This document shows, piece by piece, positions 1-7,478 of a DNA stretch of 19,587 nucleotides. How positions within the stretch are numbered: the first letter of the stretch is position 1; the number at the start of each line of letters is the position of its first letter. The notes beneath the pieces were generated by a model. The model had not been told where the DNA came from. It ran no database searches and saw only the letters and a list, made by a program, of their open reading frames with translations. This DNA comes from Anaerolineaceae bacterium (lineage in GTDB: Bacteria; Chloroflexota; Anaerolineae; Anaerolineales; Anaerolineaceae), in contig DNOU01000010.1 in assembly GCA_003501835.1 (NCBI GenBank), positions 1 through 19,587 of the forward strand. The letters run 5' to 3'. Made by a program: the position numbers and the translations under genes.

Positions 1-1123
1 CCAACTTAAGGATCCTGCAAAAATCTTCGCCCACCTGGAACAAACTCTCCCGGGCAGACGCCATGGCATCGTCCAGCGTGGTAACCCTGCGGGTGGTGGC
101 GAGAAAAGCACTGATGCCCTGCTCATAAAGTTCTTCATACCCCTCATCAAGTGATCCCGAGATCACCACAGCGGGTATCTGAAGAGCGGCAGCCCGCTTT
201 CCGATGCCGGACACAACCTTTCCCATGGCACTCTGCCTGTCTGTGCGTCCCTCGCCGGTAATGATCAGGTCGCAACCTTTTGCCTGGGGATCGAAATCCA
301 TCACCTCGAGGATCAGGTCCATCCCTTTTTGCAGCCTTGCCCCGGCATAGGCAATGAAAGGCGCGGCAAATCCTCCAGCCGCTCCCGAGCCGGGCAATTC
401 CTGAACGTTAATCCCTGTGTCGCGCCAGAGCACCTCATTCAAGCGGCGCAGCCCCAGATCCAGGGTGTCCACCTGGGCAGGTGAAGCGCCCTTTTGGGGA
501 GCAAAAACCTGAGCGGCGCCCAATTCTCCAACCAATGGATTTGTCACGTCGCAGGCGATGGTGATTTTGGATTCCAGCAACCGCCTGTCCATCCCCGAGG
601 TATCGATCCGGTCGAGGAATTGTAAATCTCCCCCATTCAAGATTACGCTTCCAGATCTTGACAGGTAACGAATACCCAGTGCCGATGCGGCTCCTGCCCC
701 GCCGTCATTGGTTGCGCTTCCGCCGATGCCAATGATGAATTCACGGAATCCCGAATCCAGGGCAGCCTTGATCAATTGCCCGGTGCCCAGGGAGGTTGCC
801 GTCATCACATCCCGTTGCGTGCTTTCCACGAGCATCAAGCCCGATGCGGCTGCCATTTCGATGATCACTCTTCCATCATCCAATATTCCGTAAGCTGCGT
901 TGATCGGGCGGTTGAGCGGATCGCACACCACGGACGATATTTTCTTGCCTCCGCAGGCCTGGATGATGGAATTGACGAAGCCCTCGCCCCCGTCCGACAT
1001 GGGCATTTTGACGATCTCGCATTGCGGGAAGTGTTTGCTGATCACTGACGCCAGGACATCGCAAACCTCGATTGCTGAAAGACTCCCTTTGTACGAATCG
1101 GGTGCCAGCATGATTTTTTCCAT
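1..1123 (-). CDS. glxK: Glycerate 2-kinase (GlxK/GarK family), 3' end cut by window edge
   Basis: ATP-dependent phosphorylation of D-glycerate to 2-phosphoglycerate in the cytoplasm, feeding lower glycolysis. The frame is open from ATG 1123 to the window edge, 374 codons. Family members are about 375-385 residues, so only the last few codons are missing. Family signatures seen: N-terminal APDSYKGSLSA, MSDGGEGF from residue 42, GGSATNDGGAG at about 133-143, CDVTNPL in the middle, and TGEGRTDRQS from residue 289. The start is supported by GGAG five bases upstream and a TATAAT box on the minus strand at 1163-1168. It is divergent from the lacI gene but nearly 800 bases away, so a shared function with the sugar operon is not shown. 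Family assignment is firm; no other kinase family fits these motifs. Confidence 0.93.
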   Translation of the reverse strand, partial: MEKIMLAPDSYKGSLSAIEVCDVLASVISKHFPQCEIVKMPMSDGGEGFVNSIIQACGGKKISSVVCDPLNRPINAAYGILDDGRVIIEMAAASGLMLVESTQRDVMTATSLGTGQLIKAALDSGFREFIIGIGGSATNDGGAGAASALGIRYLSRSGSVILNGGDLQFLDRIDTSGMDRRLLESKITIACDVTNPLVGELGAAQVFAPQKGASPAQVDTLDLGLRRLNEVLWRDTGINVQELPGSGAAGGFAAPFIAYAGARLQKGMDLILEVMDFDPQAKGCDLIITGEGRTDRQSAMGKVVSGIGKRAAALQIPAVVISGSLDEGYEELYEQGISAFLATTRRVTTLDDAMASARESLFQVGEDFCRILKL

Positions 1124-1162
1124 TCTTGCTCCAGGGTTATCGCTTTTTCTTTCTACGCTTTC

Positions 1163-1168
1163 ATTATA
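1163..1168 (-). promoter_or_regulatory. -10 box of the glycerate kinase gene
   Basis: Reads TATAAT on the minus strand, 40 bases before the glycerate kinase start codon. The -35 position (about 1186-1191, GAACAG) is a poor match, so promoter strength is uncertain. Confidence 0.5.
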
Positions 1169-1179
1169 AAGTTTTCGGC

Positions 1180-1226
1180 GTTTTTCTGTTCCGGGTGCGG
1201 GTAGCGTAACCCCCATACAGAAAAAC
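1180..1226. repeat. 10-bp inverted repeat upstream of glycerate kinase
   Basis: Arms GTTTTTCTGT (1180-1189) and ACAGAAAAAC (1217-1226) are perfect complements around a 27-base loop that itself holds a weak GGGT/ACCC pairing. One arm overlaps the -35 region of the glycerate kinase promoter. It could be a regulator site or a weak hairpin; no function can be assigned. Confidence 0.4.
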
Positions 1227-1847
1227 ACGAACGCTGTCATCCGCGCCTGCGGCAGGGGAGAGGGTGGAGCCCTTTTATGACCCTGTTCCACTCCCAGATT
1301 CGGACAGCAGCGACGAAGTGTCTTCGGCCGGGTCTCAAGGATGGGCAGGTCTCACCCCGGCGTTCTTTCCGAAGTAAGCTGTCTATTTTGCCAACAAATA
1401 TATTGCTCAAACACATGAGGATTCAGGATGGTTGCAATCTAATAGATCGAATTGATTGACCTGGATAACGCCACGTTGACGTACATCTATCGATGGGGGC
1501 TTCCTCCTGCTGCTGAACGGACGGTTCTCTGGCTGAGTTCGCTCCGGGCGATCAGGTGATCGGGTTCTTTGCAGATCTTGAGTTCATCGATGACGAAAAA
1601 TCCCCTTTTGACGAGGAGGGGTTGGTCAGAACTTTGTTTCGAGTTAACGCTCTTAAGTAAGTTCCTGGGGAACATCTCCTAAATGACGGGTCTGAAAACT
1701 TCAGGAACCATCCAGGTCGGGATTTGGTTTCAGCCCAACACAGTTTTCAATATGATGTGCAAAGATGCTTTGCCAATTCTTATTCCAGCAACAAGTGGAG
1801 TTGACCAGATCATATTGACTGGCAAAGTCCTGTTGGTAAAGACCCAC

Positions 1848-1876
1848 TTGACAAACTTGTTAGGGTGAGCTATTCT
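1848..1876 (+). promoter_or_regulatory. lacI-family gene promoter
   Basis: A perfect -35 box TTGACA (1848-1853), a 17-base spacer, and a -10 box TATTCT (1871-1876). Transcription would start near 1883, inside the palindrome at 1878-1895. Confidence 0.75.
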
Positions 1877-1877
1877 G

Positions 1878-1895
1878 TATGCGAACGTTCGCATA
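1878..1895. promoter_or_regulatory. Probable LacI-family operator, perfect 18-bp palindrome
   Basis: TATGCGAACGTTCGCATA is its own reverse complement, with a central CG step. LacI-family operators are typically such palindromes of about 18 bp, with the hinge helices inserting at the central CpG. It lies directly after the -10 box and covers the predicted start site of the lacI-family gene, which suggests autorepression. I found no second full copy before the transporter genes. Confidence 0.8.
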
Positions 1896-1912
1896 AAGTC
1901 CAAAGGATGAAT

Positions 1913-2989
1913 ATGCCGAAAAGGATTACGCTCAAGGAAGTCGCGGCACGCGCCTCGGTCAGTTACCAAACCGTTTCCAAAGTTATTTCACAGAAAGTGC
2001 ATGTTTCCGAGGCTACCGAACAAAGAATTTGGGATGCCGTCCGCGAGTTGAATTACACACCCAGTTATACTGCTCGCAGCCTTCGCTCACATCGCAGCAT
2101 GACCATCGGTTATTCCTGGAGACCCTCGCCACCTGATCAGACCAACCCGATCCTTGATGAATTCTTACAGAGCATGTTTCGAGCCGCCGAAAATCACGGC
2201 TACTACCTGCTATGTTTTCCTTACCATGATGAGCTCCAGAAGCAACTCGCCATCTATCGCGAATTGATCAATACTGGCCGGGTGGACGCATTTGTGATTT
2301 CAACTCTCAATTACAACGAACCATGTGTCAGTTATCTGGTTGAGCATAAATTCCCGTTTGTTGGTTTTGGGCATTTGGATGACCCCGATAGTTTTCCTTA
2401 CATCGATGTGGACGGCGCACTGGGTCTCCAGATGGCGGTTGAGCATTTGCTTGACCTGGGACACCGCAGGATTGCAGCCCTGGCCTGGCCGTCGGATTCA
2501 CGCGTTGGCAATAACCGCATGGATGGATATTTTTTGGCTCTGGATAAGGCAGGCATTAAAGCCCGTCCGGAATGGGTGGAACGTGGTGAGGGCACTTTTG
2601 ATGTGGGTTTTACCTCGACCCTGAAACTACTGGCGATTGCTGACGGTTTGAGACCGACTGCCATCGTCGCGATGAACGATCTGATGGCATTCGGAGCCAT
2701 GACAGCAATTCAACAATCCGGGTTACGACCTGGTAAAGACATCGGGGTCATTGGTTTTGACGATTCTCCTACAGCCCGATACATGGATCCACCGCTGACA
2801 AGCATTCGCCAGCCGATTTCGACGATTGGCAAGAACTTGATGGAAAGGTTGATTGGTTATCTGGACACTGGTACCTACCCGGATCCACGATGTGAGTTGG
2901 TGGCACCAGAACTCGTGATCCGTGAATCCACAATTGGAAAAAAAACAAGTCAACCCATCCATGGAAAGGAGGATGCAGATAGAAGATAA
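1913..2989 (+). CDS. LacI-family transcriptional regulator of the sugar operon
   Basis: A 358-residue DNA-binding repressor with a periplasmic-binding-protein-like sensor domain, the usual LacI-family size. The N-terminal helix-turn-helix reads ITLKEVAARASVSYQTVSKV (residues 4-23). Its recognition helix starts with Tyr-Gln-Thr, as in E. coli LacI. A hinge around LNYTPSYTARSLRS follows, then the sensor domain, including AIVAMNDLMAFGAM and the late GVIGFDDSPTARYMDPPLTSIRQP segment typical of the family. I chose ATG 1913 because AAAGGA (1902-1907) sits five bases before it. Earlier in-frame starts would translate the promoter and operator. The effector is unknown but is presumably the imported sugar or a product of it, since the gene leads the transporter operon on the same strand. 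Confidence 0.93.
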   Translation: MPKRITLKEVAARASVSYQTVSKVISQKVHVSEATEQRIWDAVRELNYTPSYTARSLRSHRSMTIGYSWRPSPPDQTNPILDEFLQSMFRAAENHGYYLLCFPYHDELQKQLAIYRELINTGRVDAFVISTLNYNEPCVSYLVEHKFPFVGFGHLDDPDSFPYIDVDGALGLQMAVEHLLDLGHRRIAALAWPSDSRVGNNRMDGYFLALDKAGIKARPEWVERGEGTFDVGFTSTLKLLAIADGLRPTAIVAMNDLMAFGAMTAIQQSGLRPGKDIGVIGFDDSPTARYMDPPLTSIRQPISTIGKNLMERLIGYLDTGTYPDPRCELVAPELVIRESTIGKKTSQPIHGKEDADRR

Positions 2990-3027
2990 ATTGACTCCGA
3001 CTCCCATTCAACTGTTCTTAAAGTAGA

Positions 3028-3059
3028 GCCGCCTGCTCCAGCGAAAGAGTACAGGCGAC
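3028..3059 (+). other. Imperfect hairpin between lacI and the binding-protein gene
   Basis: Arms GCCGCCTG (3028-3035) and CAGGCGAC (3052-3059) pair with one mismatch over a 16-base loop. No U-tract follows, so it is not a standard terminator. It may affect readthrough from lacI into the transporter genes. Confidence 0.35.
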
Positions 3060-3100
3060 TCCCGGGTGAAGGATGATTATCCCGCACCGATGATAAAGAT

Positions 3101-3106
3101 TATACT
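3101..3106 (+). promoter_or_regulatory. Possible -10 box of the transporter operon
   Basis: TATACT matches the -10 consensus at five of six positions, 39 bases before the binding-protein start codon. No good -35 box lies at the correct distance, so it may need an activator or may be chance. Confidence 0.4.
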
Positions 3107-3145
3107 GTGAAGTTTGCTCATTCAAGAAGAGTTAGGAGGAGAACC

Positions 3146-4480
3146 ATGAAAAAGATGTTTTCCGTGCTTGCTGCTATGGTTGCCATTGCCTTAATGGCTG
3201 CAGCTTGTGCGCCGGCCGCAACACCCACCCCTACTGAAGCACCAACGGCTGCTCCCACTGAAGCACCCACTGCTGCCCCCACTGAGGCACCGACAGCCGA
3301 AAGTCTCTGTCCATTGCAAACAGAACCTGGTGCCGTGATCACCTTCTCTGGTTGGGGTGATGAGTCTGAACAGAGTGTCTACAAAGACACCATCGAACGC
3401 TTCAAGACAATCTGCCCGGACGTTACCGTCAACTACACACCCATTCCCACAGATTTCCAGACCAAGCTCAAAGCACAGATGGCTGGTGGTTCTGCACCGG
3501 ATGTGTTTTATGTTGACGATCAGTTGATGACCGCCTTTGCCCCCTCAGGTCAGATTATGGCTCTCGATGATCTGATGAACCAGGCCAAGGTCACCCGGGA
3601 TGATTTCATCCCCACACTGTTGACCATCTTTACCTTGAATGGCAAGACCTACGCGCTGCCAAAGGACTGGGGCACTCTTGGTTTGATCTATCTCCCCGAG
3701 GCCTTCACGGATGCCGGCATCCCCGAGCCAACTGCCAGCTGGACATGGGATGATCTGCAGGCGGCAGCCAAAGCCATTGCTGCCAAGGGTAACTTTGGTG
3801 GATTCTGCATGGGCGCTGATTGGGCGCGCTTTGCGCCGTTTGCTTTTTCCAACGGCGGTGCATTTGCCAGTGCTGATAACACGACAGCCACCCTGGATAC
3901 CCCCGAGGTAAAAACCATGGCGACTTTTGTCAAGACCATGTTCGATGAGAAGAGCCTGGTTCGCCCCGCTGATGTGAGCGCTAGTTGGTGCGGTGAAGCA
4001 ATCGGCAAGAAACTGGTTGGAATGACCACTGAAGGGGGCTGGATGGTCAACTTCATGAAGACCACCTACCCGGATGTTGTCTGGAAAGCAGTCGAGATCC
4101 CATCTGGACCGAAGACTCGTGCTGACGTGATCTTCACCAACGGCATAGGCATCAATGCTGCCACCAAGTATCCCATGGCTGCAGCTGCATTCCTGTTCTA
4201 CGCGACCGGTCGTACCAATCAGGCTGAGATCGTCAAGACTGGTTTTGCTTACAGCACACACCCCGACCAGGCTGACCTGATCGTGGATGCCAACGACAAA
4301 GCCATCGCCCAGGGCGGTCTGCTGCCTGATACCCGGGTGGCATACTGGGGTCCTTATACCGGCAAGGTCAATGACGCTGTTTCACAGGCTTTGGACCGCA
4401 TCTTCCTTGGCGATCAGACCGTGGATGAGGCTTTTGCTCAGGCTCAGACCGAAGCTCAAACGGCTCTAAGCAGCAAGTAA
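3146..4480 (+). CDS. CUT1 sugar ABC transporter substrate-binding lipoprotein
   Basis: Extracytoplasmic, lipid-anchored receptor that delivers a sugar or oligosaccharide to the two permeases downstream; 444 residues, family 1 solute-binding fold. It starts with MKKMFSVLAAM and a hydrophobic stretch ending in LMAAAC, so Cys21 is the lipidated residue; the lipobox is loose, with Ala rather than Leu at -3. A Pro/Thr/Glu/Ala linker follows to about residue 52. The mature domain begins near ITFSGWGDESEQ and includes GGSAPDVFYVDDQL and TTEGGWMVNF, typical of maltose/multiple-sugar receptors. ATG 3146 is chosen over an upstream GTG at 3107 because AGGAGG lies just before it and the signal peptide then starts correctly. 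The substrate cannot be read from the sequence. Confidence 0.93.
   Translation: MKKMFSVLAAMVAIALMAAACAPAATPTPTEAPTAAPTEAPTAAPTEAPTAESLCPLQTEPGAVITFSGWGDESEQSVYKDTIERFKTICPDVTVNYTPIPTDFQTKLKAQMAGGSAPDVFYVDDQLMTAFAPSGQIMALDDLMNQAKVTRDDFIPTLLTIFTLNGKTYALPKDWGTLGLIYLPEAFTDAGIPEPTASWTWDDLQAAAKAIAAKGNFGGFCMGADWARFAPFAFSNGGAFASADNTTATLDTPEVKTMATFVKTMFDEKSLVRPADVSASWCGEAIGKKLVGMTTEGGWMVNFMKTTYPDVVWKAVEIPSGPKTRADVIFTNGIGINAATKYPMAAAAFLFYATGRTNQAEIVKTGFAYSTHPDQADLIVDANDKAIAQGGLLPDTRVAYWGPYTGKVNDAVSQALDRIFLGDQTVDEAFAQAQTEAQTALSSK
3230..3298 (+). repeat. Three 24-base coding repeats (PTEAPTAA linker)
   Basis: Units at 3230-3253, 3254-3277 and 3278-3298 (the last shortened) encode PTEAPTAA repeats directly after the lipoprotein cysteine. 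They form a flexible spacer between membrane anchor and binding domain. Differences are mainly at third codon positions, so the peptide is under selection. Confidence 0.85.
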
Positions 4481-4540
4481 ACGCAGTTTCACATCCTCTT
4501 TGCAGGAGGATTCCGAAGAGCAAAAAACAATTTGGTACGT

Positions 4541-4570
4541 GGTTCCCCTACCTGAAAAGGCAGGGGAACC
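4541..4570 (+). other. Strong intercistronic hairpin after the binding-protein gene
   Basis: GGTTCCCC (4541-4548) pairs perfectly with GGGGAACC (4563-4570). The stem continues T-A, one A/C mismatch, and CCT/AGG around a GAAA loop. No U-tract follows. A hairpin between a binding-protein gene and its permease genes usually protects the upstream transcript from 3' decay, giving more binding protein than permease. Confidence 0.75.
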
Positions 4571-4617
4571 CGGGAATCAGAATCGTTCAGAGTCGGTTAG
4601 TGATTACGAGGTGCGAT

Positions 4618-5868
4618 ATGCAGACGAAACCCAGTTCACAGGTTCGAAAAACCAGCATCCTCCCCTCCATCCTGGTTTTCATCGGTATTGTGGTTGTTCT
4701 GGTCTTTATTGCATTTCTCAATGCACCCACCATGGGCGGACCGAAGGTCATGGCTAGTTTTAATACCTACCTGAACGAGGTTCGCGCAACTGCCATTCCA
4801 TTTATGATCGCCGTTGGTGTATTGGCGATGGTCCTGGCATTTTTCGTCGCCCGCGAGGTTCGTAAGGTGTGGCCGAACAAAAGAGAGCGAAATGAGTTTT
4901 TGACCGGCTACCTTTTCCTCGCTCCTTATTTACTCATTACGCTTACCTTTACCATTGGCGTGATTCTTTTTGCCCTGTATATTTCCTTCAATAATTACGA
5001 CATTTTCACGAGACCAACCTTTGCAGGTTTGTCCAATTATGCCAAAGCATTTGAAGGTTTCACGGATTCGACAAAACGAGATTTTCTGCAATCTTTGTAT
5101 AATGTTTTGTGGTATTCGCTTCTGGTAGTGCCTATTCAGACTTCCCTGGCAATTCTGCTTGCTGTTTTGTTGAATGCGCCTATGCATGCCCGGCAATGGT
5201 TCCGCACCATCTTCTATGCACCCAGCGTAACCTCATCCGTTGTTATCACTTTGATCTTCGTGTGGTTCTACTTGAAGGACGGATATGTCAATTATTTTAT
5301 TCAAACATTCCTGGGATGGTTCGGTGTCAGCTTCCAGGGTGTTAACTGGTTGGGTGATCCGCGGGGTTTGATTCAATTGATCGTCGAAGCTTTTGGCGGG
5401 AAGATCCCATCCACACAATGGTACCTTCGCGGACCTTCCATCGCCTGGATGGCGGTGATGGTACAAAATATCTTCACCACCATCCCGACTTTCATGATCA
5501 TGTTCCTGGCTGCATTGCAGGATATCAATCCAACATTGTACGAGGCCGCCAGAATTGATGGAGCAAACAATTGGCAGGTCTTCCGAAAGATCACCCTGCC
5601 GCTTCTGAAGCCGATCACCCTGCTTGTTGTTGTTCTTGGCACCATTGGAACGCTGCAGGTGTTTGACCAGGTGTACCTGGCGACCAAGGGAGGTCCGCTG
5701 AAGACATCTTTAACGCCGGTCTTTTTGATTTTCCAGGAGGCACTGGGCGTGAATGCTCCCATCAACATGGGTTACGCAACCGCGCTGGCTTTTATCCTGG
5801 CGGTGATCATATTCATCTTCACATTTATCCAGCGCCGCATGATTGAGAGCGGCACGGAACAGTACTAG
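4618..5868 (+). CDS. CUT1 sugar ABC transporter permease (MalF/UgpA type) with extra N-terminal helices
   Basis: First of two inner-membrane permeases forming the sugar channel, 416 residues. The usual core begins near residue 95 (FLTGYLFLAPYLL). The cytoplasmic loop that docks the ATPase is EAARIDGANNWQVFRKITLP, from about residue 309. Before the core are about 90 extra residues with two likely membrane helices (about 14-35 and 59-79), so roughly eight helices are expected instead of six, as also occurs in MalF-like permeases. ATG 4618 has GAGG six bases upstream; a GTG 18 bases earlier has no such site. Its stop codon lies just before, and partly within, the ribosome-binding site of the second permease. 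No ATPase gene is present, so a shared MsmK/UgpC-type ATPase encoded elsewhere is inferred. Confidence 0.92.
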   Translation: MQTKPSSQVRKTSILPSILVFIGIVVVLVFIAFLNAPTMGGPKVMASFNTYLNEVRATAIPFMIAVGVLAMVLAFFVAREVRKVWPNKRERNEFLTGYLFLAPYLLITLTFTIGVILFALYISFNNYDIFTRPTFAGLSNYAKAFEGFTDSTKRDFLQSLYNVLWYSLLVVPIQTSLAILLAVLLNAPMHARQWFRTIFYAPSVTSSVVITLIFVWFYLKDGYVNYFIQTFLGWFGVSFQGVNWLGDPRGLIQLIVEAFGGKIPSTQWYLRGPSIAWMAVMVQNIFTTIPTFMIMFLAALQDINPTLYEAARIDGANNWQVFRKITLPLLKPITLLVVVLGTIGTLQVFDQVYLATKGGPLKTSLTPVFLIFQEALGVNAPINMGYATALAFILAVIIFIFTFIQRRMIESGTEQY

Positions 5869-5878
5869 GAAGGTTGCC

Positions 5879-6775
5879 ATGGTAGAAGCCAACAAGCAAC
5901 TTGCTCCTGTTTCTGGCACCTCTCATGCAGCAGCGTATTTTTTCAGGTTCGTCAAATCATTCTTCCGCTACTTGCTCCTCATCGCCATTGGCATCGTTAT
6001 GATTTCACCATTCATCCTGGCGACACTGGGCACGTTCAAAACGGACCTCGAAATCACTGCTTTTCCCCCGAAATTCCTGCCCGCAGTGTGGCATTGGGAA
6101 AACTGGAGCCGCGTTTGGAACACGGATATCGGCCAGGGCGGCACTTTCCCCCGCTGGCTGTTCAACACAGCATTTCTGGCAGTCATAGTGGGCGTCTCAC
6201 AGGTCATTTTCGGTTCAATGGCAGCTTATGCGTTTGCCCGGCTGAAGTTCGCAGGTCGCAATGCTGTGTTCAACTTTATGCTGGGCACCATGATGATCCC
6301 GGGCGCGGTGACCTTGATCCCGGCGTATGTTTTGATGACCAAGCTTCATCTGATCGACACATACTGGTCATTAATCCTGCCGGGGCTTGTTGGCGCGGGA
6401 AGCATTTTCACCCTTACACAGTATTTCAAATCCATCCCACGAGACCTTGAGGAGGCAGCCATTATTGATGGGGCAACCCATTTTCAGATCTTCCGCAAGG
6501 TGATCCTGCCCCTCGCCCGACCGGCAATCCTCACGGTTTTGATCCTGCAGTTCCAGGGAATGTGGAATGCGTTTTTGCAGCCGCTGCTTTATTTGAACTC
6601 ACCGGACAAGTATGTGCTCAATGTTGCTCTGAGCATCTTCCAGCAGCAGTACAAATCTCAATGGAATCTCACACTGGTGGGTGCAATGTTCAATGCCATC
6701 CCGGTTTTGATCCTCTTCTTCGTCTTCAGCAAGTACTACATCGAAGGCGTTGCGTATACCGGGATCAAGGGCTGA
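5879..6775 (+). CDS. CUT1 sugar ABC transporter permease (MalG/UgpE type)
   Basis: Second permease of the importer, 298 residues, a typical length with six predicted membrane helices. After a cytoplasmic N-terminus, the first helix spans LLLIAIGIVMISPFILATLG. The ATPase-docking loop EEAAIIDGATHFQIFRKVIL begins at about residue 191. The C-terminus ends in FVFSKYYIEGVAYTGIKG, characteristic of this subfamily. ATG 5879 is preceded by AGGAAGG at five bases' spacing; an upstream in-frame ATG at 5843 would overlap the first permease and lacks such a site. The ten-base gap to the upstream gene indicates translational coupling. Confidence 0.93.
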   Translation: MVEANKQLAPVSGTSHAAAYFFRFVKSFFRYLLLIAIGIVMISPFILATLGTFKTDLEITAFPPKFLPAVWHWENWSRVWNTDIGQGGTFPRWLFNTAFLAVIVGVSQVIFGSMAAYAFARLKFAGRNAVFNFMLGTMMIPGAVTLIPAYVLMTKLHLIDTYWSLILPGLVGAGSIFTLTQYFKSIPRDLEEAAIIDGATHFQIFRKVILPLARPAILTVLILQFQGMWNAFLQPLLYLNSPDKYVLNVALSIFQQQYKSQWNLTLVGAMFNAIPVLILFFVFSKYYIEGVAYTGIKG

Positions 6776-6787
6776 TCGGTTGTCTGG

Positions 6788-7414
6788 ATGATGAGAACGG
6801 TTCTACGTATTGTTGGCGGAGCATTTCAAGACCTTTGGGCAGATCTGTGGACAGTGCTGGCGTGTAATCTTCTCTGGCTGATCGCCAATCTATTGATCAT
6901 TCCTGGTCCGCCTGCCACCCTGGGGATAGTGCAGTACACCAATCGTCTGGCTCATGGCGAAGAGGTTGATTTTGCTGATTTCTTTAAGGCATTTCGCAGA
7001 TCCTGGGGGTTGGGTTGGCGCTGGGGAGCAGTAAACCTGGCAGTGGTTGTTTTTTTGGTTGCTGATATTGCTCTGACCGACCAGTATCAAGCCACAACCT
7101 GGAGCTCATTATTGCAGGGTTTGTATGTAACACTGCTGATTTTCTGGCTGATGGTGCAGCTTTTTGCTTTGCCCTTCCTTTTCGAGCAGGAGCACCCGAG
7201 CGTATGGCAGGCGATGCGCAACGGAGCAGTGCTCATCGGGAGGAATTTGAGTTTTTCCATGGCACTTTCGCTGCTTGTGCTCATCATCATGATCGTAGGT
7301 ACCTTTGCCTTCCTGCTCAGCGCGATGTTTGGTGCAACCTTCCTGGCGTGTGTTGGAAACAGAGCAGTGCTTAACCGACTGGAAGAATCCAGATTGGCTG
7401 GATCCACTTCTTAA
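6788..7414 (+). CDS. DUF624/YesL-family membrane protein
   Basis: A 208-residue integral membrane protein that I assign to the DUF624 (YesL) family. Supporting features are an N-terminal GAFQDLWADLWTVLACNLLWL helix, a following PGPPATLGIVQYTNRLAHGE segment and several further hydrophobic helices. The biochemical role of the family is unknown. Members commonly sit in CUT1 sugar transporter operons, such as the Bacillus subtilis yes cluster for rhamnogalacturonan, so a role in sugar uptake or its control is a fair inference. The gene starts 12 bases after the second permease at one of two adjacent ATGs (6788 or 6791) with no strong ribosome-binding site, so coupled translation is likely. An 8-bp hairpin straddles its stop codon. 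Confidence 0.75.
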   Translation: MMRTVLRIVGGAFQDLWADLWTVLACNLLWLIANLLIIPGPPATLGIVQYTNRLAHGEEVDFADFFKAFRRSWGLGWRWGAVNLAVVVFLVADIALTDQYQATTWSSLLQGLYVTLLIFWLMVQLFALPFLFEQEHPSVWQAMRNGAVLIGRNLSFSMALSLLVLIIMIVGTFAFLLSAMFGATFLACVGNRAVLNRLEESRLAGSTS

Positions 7415-7420
7415 GTGGAT
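7402..7420 (+). other. Hairpin overlapping the DUF624 stop codon
   Basis: ATCCACTT (7402-7409) and AAGTGGAT (7413-7420) are perfect complements with a three-base loop, and the TAA stop (7412-7414) is inside the structure. There is no U-tract, so this is not a normal terminator. It may separate the membrane genes from the enzyme genes in transcript stability. Confidence 0.5.
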
Positions 7421-7478
7421 TGGCAAGGGTTCGATTAAATCGTTAATTTACTGGATATTTTTGAGGTATGAGGTAATC

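Larger units (their letters stand above)
1124..1912. other. Long intergenic region, possible gene debris at about 1453-1660
   Basis: Nearly 790 bases without a convincing gene. The left part holds the glycerate kinase promoter and an inverted repeat; the right end holds the lacI promoter and operator. Between about 1453 and 1660 two plus-strand frames look protein-like without a plausible start. One contains IDLDNATLTYIYRWGLPP and stops near 1556. The next frame continues with EFAPGDQVIGFFADLEF and then DEEGLVRTLFRVNALK, and stops near 1662. This pattern is what a frameshifted gene remnant would give, but I recognise no family in it and the reading may be chance. A 61-codon ATG frame at 1683-1868 has no ribosome-binding site and runs through the lacI promoter, so I do not call it. 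Confidence 0.3.

Noticed and set aside
1..1123. Functional link of glycerate kinase to the sugar operon (for example a glucosylglycerate pathway)
   Set aside because: The genes are divergent and almost 800 bases apart with separate promoters, and no shared operator was found, so proximity alone is too weak.
1865..1912. Earlier start for the LacI-family gene
   Set aside because: It would translate the -10 box and the operator; the ribosome-binding site and family N-terminus point to 1913.
3230..3298. Tandem repeats as a possible CRISPR or regulatory array
   Set aside because: The 24-base units are in frame, code for a PTEAPTAA linker, vary at third positions and have no spacers.
3545..4261. 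Long open frame on the minus strand inside the binding-protein gene
   Set aside because: It is antisense to a well-supported lipoprotein gene, has no family motif and no ribosome-binding site.
4500..4757. 85-codon plus-strand frame after the binding-protein gene
   Set aside because: It is read through the hairpin and out of frame into the permease; no homology recognised.
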